From Candidatus Gerdarchaeota archaeon (GTDB taxonomy: Archaea > Asgardarchaeota > Heimdallarchaeia > JABLTI01), in contig JAEOUJ010000269.1 of NCBI GenBank assembly GCA_016839405.1, forward strand, positions 1 to 7,612: DNA of 7,612 nt. The letters run 5' to 3'. How positions within the stretch are numbered: the stretch's first letter is position 1; every line of letters begins with the position of its first letter. Below the pieces are notes generated by a model. That model saw only the letters and a program-made list of their open reading frames with translations. It made no database searches and was not told the DNA's origin. Both the position numbers and the translations under genes were made by a program. This document shows, piece after piece, positions 5,476 through 7,612 of the stretch.

Positions 5476-6549
5476 ATGTCTCTCTTAGGTATTAGATTAG
5501 AGTACTATGAAAATCCCACAGAACGTCAAAGAAAAATCTTTAGAAATTTCTTAGAACAGCAGAATTTAGATTATGAAGATACTGTTGAATTTACTCTGAA
5601 AATTGTTGATGATGCTAGTGGAGAAATGATTGGAACTGGTAGTATTGAAGGAAAAGTAATAAAGTGTATGGCAATAGATCCAAATTATCGTGGAGAAGGA
5701 ATTTCTGCACAAATATTATCCGCATTAGTAAAAGAGCAATTTAATAGAGGTAGAAAACACATCTTTGTTTTTACAGAACCAAAAAACATTGAAGAAATAT
5801 CTGGCAATGTTTTTGCTGGTTTTAATATTGTAGCTAAAACAGATGAAATTGTTTTATTAGAAATGGGTTCATATAATATTTCTGATTATTTATCAGAATT
5901 AAAATTTAAAACAAGAGGTATTAAAGATAAATATTCTAAGCCAATTGGTTCCATTGTTGTTAACTGTAATCCCTTTACATTGGGACATCAATATCTAATA
6001 GAAACAGCTGCTAACGAATGTTCATTTCTCTATGTATTTGTAGTATCTGAAGATAAATCGTTATTTCCAACAGAAGTTCGATTCAAACTTGTTAAGGAAG
6101 GAACTAAGCATTTAACAAATGTTTTGGTTTTAGAAGGTGGTGATTATATAATTTCTCCTGCTACTTTTCCACGTTATTTCATGAAAGAATTCTGTGATAT
6201 ATCACTAGCACAAGCTAGATTGGATGTTACTATTTTTTCTGAATATATAGTTCCAACATTAGAGATTACTAAAAGATATGTTGGAGAAGAACCTTATTGT
6301 ATGGTAACAAATTCTTATAATCAAGCAATGAAAGAGATTTTAGTTCCTAAAGGAGTTGACTTAATAGTAATCCCTAGGAAAAAAATCAATAGTGAAGCTA
6401 TTAGCGCATCCAAAGTTCGTTTATTACTTAGTGAGGATAGGATTGATGATATAGTTCAAATGGTACCACCAACAACCTTCAATTTTCTTAAGTCTCCTCA
6501 AGGCAAATTAATAATAGAAAAAATAAAAAACCAAAAATACAGATCTTGA
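5476..6549 (+). CDS. citC: [Citrate (pro-3S)-lyase] ligase CitC
   Basis: CitC uses ATP and acetate to acetylate the thiol of the phosphoribosyl-dephospho-CoA arm on the acyl carrier subunit CitD, which switches citrate lyase on; AMP and pyrophosphate are released. At 357 residues it is of normal family length. Residues about 1-130 form the GNAT-like N-domain, with A-I-D-P-N-Y-R-G-E-G (66-75) as the acetyl-CoA-type loop. Residues about 155-345 form the nucleotidyltransferase domain. It contains N-P-F-T-L-G-H (165-171, carrying the T-x-G-H nucleotide-binding motif), S-E-D-K-S-L-F-P (191-198), G-D-Y-I-I-S-x-A-T-F-P (222-232), G-E-E-P-Y (270-274), Y-N-Q-A-M-K-E-I-L (281-289) and I-S-A-S-K-V-R (309-315). 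All are hallmarks of CitC. It converges with citG. The lyase subunits themselves are not in the window. Assignment is confident; activity on citrate lyase in this organism is inferred. Confidence 0.92.
   Translation: MSLLGIRLEYYENPTERQRKIFRNFLEQQNLDYEDTVEFTLKIVDDASGEMIGTGSIEGKVIKCMAIDPNYRGEGISAQILSALVKEQFNRGRKHIFVFTEPKNIEEISGNVFAGFNIVAKTDEIVLLEMGSYNISDYLSELKFKTRGIKDKYSKPIGSIVVNCNPFTLGHQYLIETAANECSFLYVFVVSEDKSLFPTEVRFKLVKEGTKHLTNVLVLEGGDYIISPATFPRYFMKEFCDISLAQARLDVTIFSEYIVPTLEITKRYVGEEPYCMVTNSYNQAMKEILVPKGVDLIVIPRKKINSEAISASKVRLLLSEDRIDDIVQMVPPTTFNFLKSPQGKLIIEKIKNQKYRS
6518..6537 (-). terminator. Oligo-U tracts ending the citG transcript inside citC
   Basis: On the - strand, 20-40 bases after the citG stop, the transcript would carry U runs of five, six and six, complementary to A runs at 6533-6537, 6525-6530 and 6518-6523 in the last codons of citC. 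This matches archaeal oligo-U termination and implies that the citG mRNA 3' end overlaps citC in antisense. Confidence 0.4.
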
Positions 6550-6555
6550 TTTTTT
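6550..6555 (+). terminator. Possible T6 terminator after citC
   Basis: Six T follow the citC stop directly and another T5 run (6566-6570) comes soon after. If used, the citC transcript would end within the antisense of the citG 3' end. Confidence 0.3.
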
Positions 6556-6556
6556 G

Positions 6557-7483
6557 TTATGAGTGTTTTTCAGGATGAGTTAAAAAATAAAGCATTAGAG
6601 CAACTGCTAATAAATCTGCACATCCACCAGGACTTATATTTTGTTCAATAAAAATATTATCTAATTCATAAACACGTTCAATCCATTGATCAGTATAAAC
6701 ATCTTCACTAAGAACTAATTTATTGGCTTCATTGCGTACAAATGTCAAAGCTTCAGAACCATGTCGGGCTAAAATATTTGTGTCATCAACTCTAGTCATT
6801 AAAAATAATAATGCCATTATCATACTTTTTTCTAATACAATACCTTGAGCCAGTGCTTTTTCAATAACTTGATAAGCTGCATCTGCATTTGGAAAACCCT
6901 TCTCAGCTTCTCCTCGAATTCCAGTAATACCTAAATCTAGAAAAATCCATTCACCCGAAGTGATTTTTTCTTGATTTTTATTCATTAACATTAATTCCCT
7001 TTGAACAATTCCTTCAGTTATTTCTTGAACAATCTTGAGAATTTTAATAACCTTCAAATCACCAGTTTCTCTCGCAGAAATATAACCAGCTGCTGCAGCA
7101 ATCAACATACCACTAAAAATTAAACCTTTTTGAGTATTGATATTTCCAGTAGCAAGAAACATTTCTTCTTCAGCAGAAAGACCTATTGATCTAATTTTAG
7201 GCAATAATTCTGACAAATCACCACGATGTTCAATAGCAATCTGAGCTATTACAGATATATATGGTGAAATCACAGCAGAACTTATCATATATGTAAAAAT
7301 ATCCATATCTTTATGTGCACCAGAATTAAACCTATCAACTAAACCAGGTTTTGGGGAACAAATTGCTTCAAGTAAAATTGCTTTAGTAATATTAGAACCA
7401 ATTTTTAATGCTAATGGTGTTATTATCATTCCTTTCATAAATTTATTTCGAGCAGTATTATCATAAGCTATTCTTTCCGCCAT
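6557..7483 (-). CDS. citG: Triphosphoribosyl-dephospho-CoA synthase CitG
   Basis: CitG joins ATP and 3'-dephospho-CoA to make 2'-(5''-triphosphoribosyl)-3'-dephospho-CoA, releasing adenine; CitX then loads this precursor of the citrate lyase prosthetic group onto CitD. The 308-residue protein shows P-K-P-G-L-V-D-R (44-51), G-A-H-K-D-M-D (55-61), N-T-Q-K-G (116-120), G-I-R-G-E-A (188-193) and S-P-G-G-C-A-D-L-L-A (284-293), all in family order. The family usually has N-T-H-K-G, so Q118 in place of histidine is unusual. The start is ATG at 7483, four bases after AGGTGAT; a GTG at 7492 overlaps that Shine-Dalgarno and is rejected. The malonate decarboxylase counterpart MdcB is similar, but the neighbouring citC favours citrate lyase. 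It could work with a CitX encoded elsewhere. Confidence 0.9.
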   Translation of the reverse strand: MAERIAYDNTARNKFMKGMIITPLALKIGSNITKAILLEAICSPKPGLVDRFNSGAHKDMDIFTYMISSAVISPYISVIAQIAIEHRGDLSELLPKIRSIGLSAEEEMFLATGNINTQKGLIFSGMLIAAAAGYISARETGDLKVIKILKIVQEITEGIVQRELMLMNKNQEKITSGEWIFLDLGITGIRGEAEKGFPNADAAYQVIEKALAQGIVLEKSMIMALLFLMTRVDDTNILARHGSEALTFVRNEANKLVLSEDVYTDQWIERVYELDNIFIEQNISPGGCADLLAVALMLYFLTHPEKHS

Positions 7484-7530
7484 TAATATCACCTAGTAAT
7501 GATTTCATTTTTATTTATCATTAGATTTCA

Positions 7531-7540
7531 GATATATAAC
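7531..7540 (-). promoter_or_regulatory. TATA box for citG
   Basis: Read on the - strand the sequence is GTTATATATC. With normal archaeal spacing, transcription would begin near 7509, giving a leader of about 25 bases that includes AGGTGAT before the ATG at 7483. Confidence 0.45.
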
Positions 7541-7566
7541 ATAAATCCTTGTTGATATTTACAATT

Positions 7567-7599
7567 TTCTTAATTAACGAAAAAGACTTGAATTAAGAA
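7567..7599. repeat. 9-bp inverted repeat upstream of citG
   Basis: TTCTTAATT (7567-7575) and AATTAAGAA (7591-7599) are perfect reverse complements around a 15-base spacer. The repeat lies upstream of the citG TATA element, as an operator would. It could equally belong to a gene beyond the right edge. No coding sequence is visible between 7493 and the window end. Confidence 0.4.
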
Positions 7600-7612
7600 T
7601 TATTATACATAT

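Noticed and set aside
6557..7483. MdcB (malonate decarboxylase) instead of CitG
   Set aside because: The families are related and cannot be fully separated by eye, but the converging neighbour is an unmistakable CitC, which favours citrate lyase.

Overview
The window is AT-rich and most likely archaeal. The evidence is archaeal-style TATA elements, GGTGA/GGAGG Shine-Dalgarno sites, several TTG start codons, oligo-T terminators and a phosphoglycerate-kinase-like protein with the archaeal VRVDINSP and HQGR signatures. A low-GC Asgard lineage (Lokiarchaeia-like) would fit this and the cytoskeleton-like genes, but that placement is inference from general character, not a proven assignment. Six genes run on the + strand and the last on the - strand. 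Intergenic gaps are all short (7 to about 160 bases) and no RNA gene, CRISPR array or mobile element was seen.

Left part (1-3415): two consecutive paralogous beta-helical, bactofilin-like proteins are followed by a membrane protein. The first paralog is cut by the window edge and carries an S-A-G signature at the end of every roughly 17-residue repeat. The second carries G-G at the same positions. Their repeat arrays are exactly the same length (561 bp each), and even the one 16-residue and one 18-residue repeat fall at the same places. The membrane protein has an N-terminal hydrophobic segment, an outer beta-rich domain, a transmembrane helix and a cytoplasmic HEAT-like domain. Together they could form a cytoskeleton/membrane module; that is a hypothesis.

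Middle part (3416-5423): a small glyoxalase/VOC-fold protein of unknown substrate is followed by a divergent archaeal-type phosphoglycerate kinase homolog. Its substrate-side basic residues are present, but the nucleotide-side motifs are altered and the C-domain appears to carry an insertion. The upstream region holds several small palindromes.

Right part (5424-7612): citC (citrate lyase acetylating ligase, + strand) and citG (triphosphoribosyl-dephospho-CoA synthase, - strand) converge with only 7 bases between their stop codons. They supply two steps that make and activate the prosthetic group of citrate lyase. The lyase subunits (citDEF) and citX are not in the window. The right end holds the citG promoter region and a 9-bp inverted repeat.

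Four of the six visible starts are TTG codons placed 4-7 bases after a Shine-Dalgarno. At three genes a GTG lies inside the Shine-Dalgarno itself and would mislead a longest-ORF gene caller.
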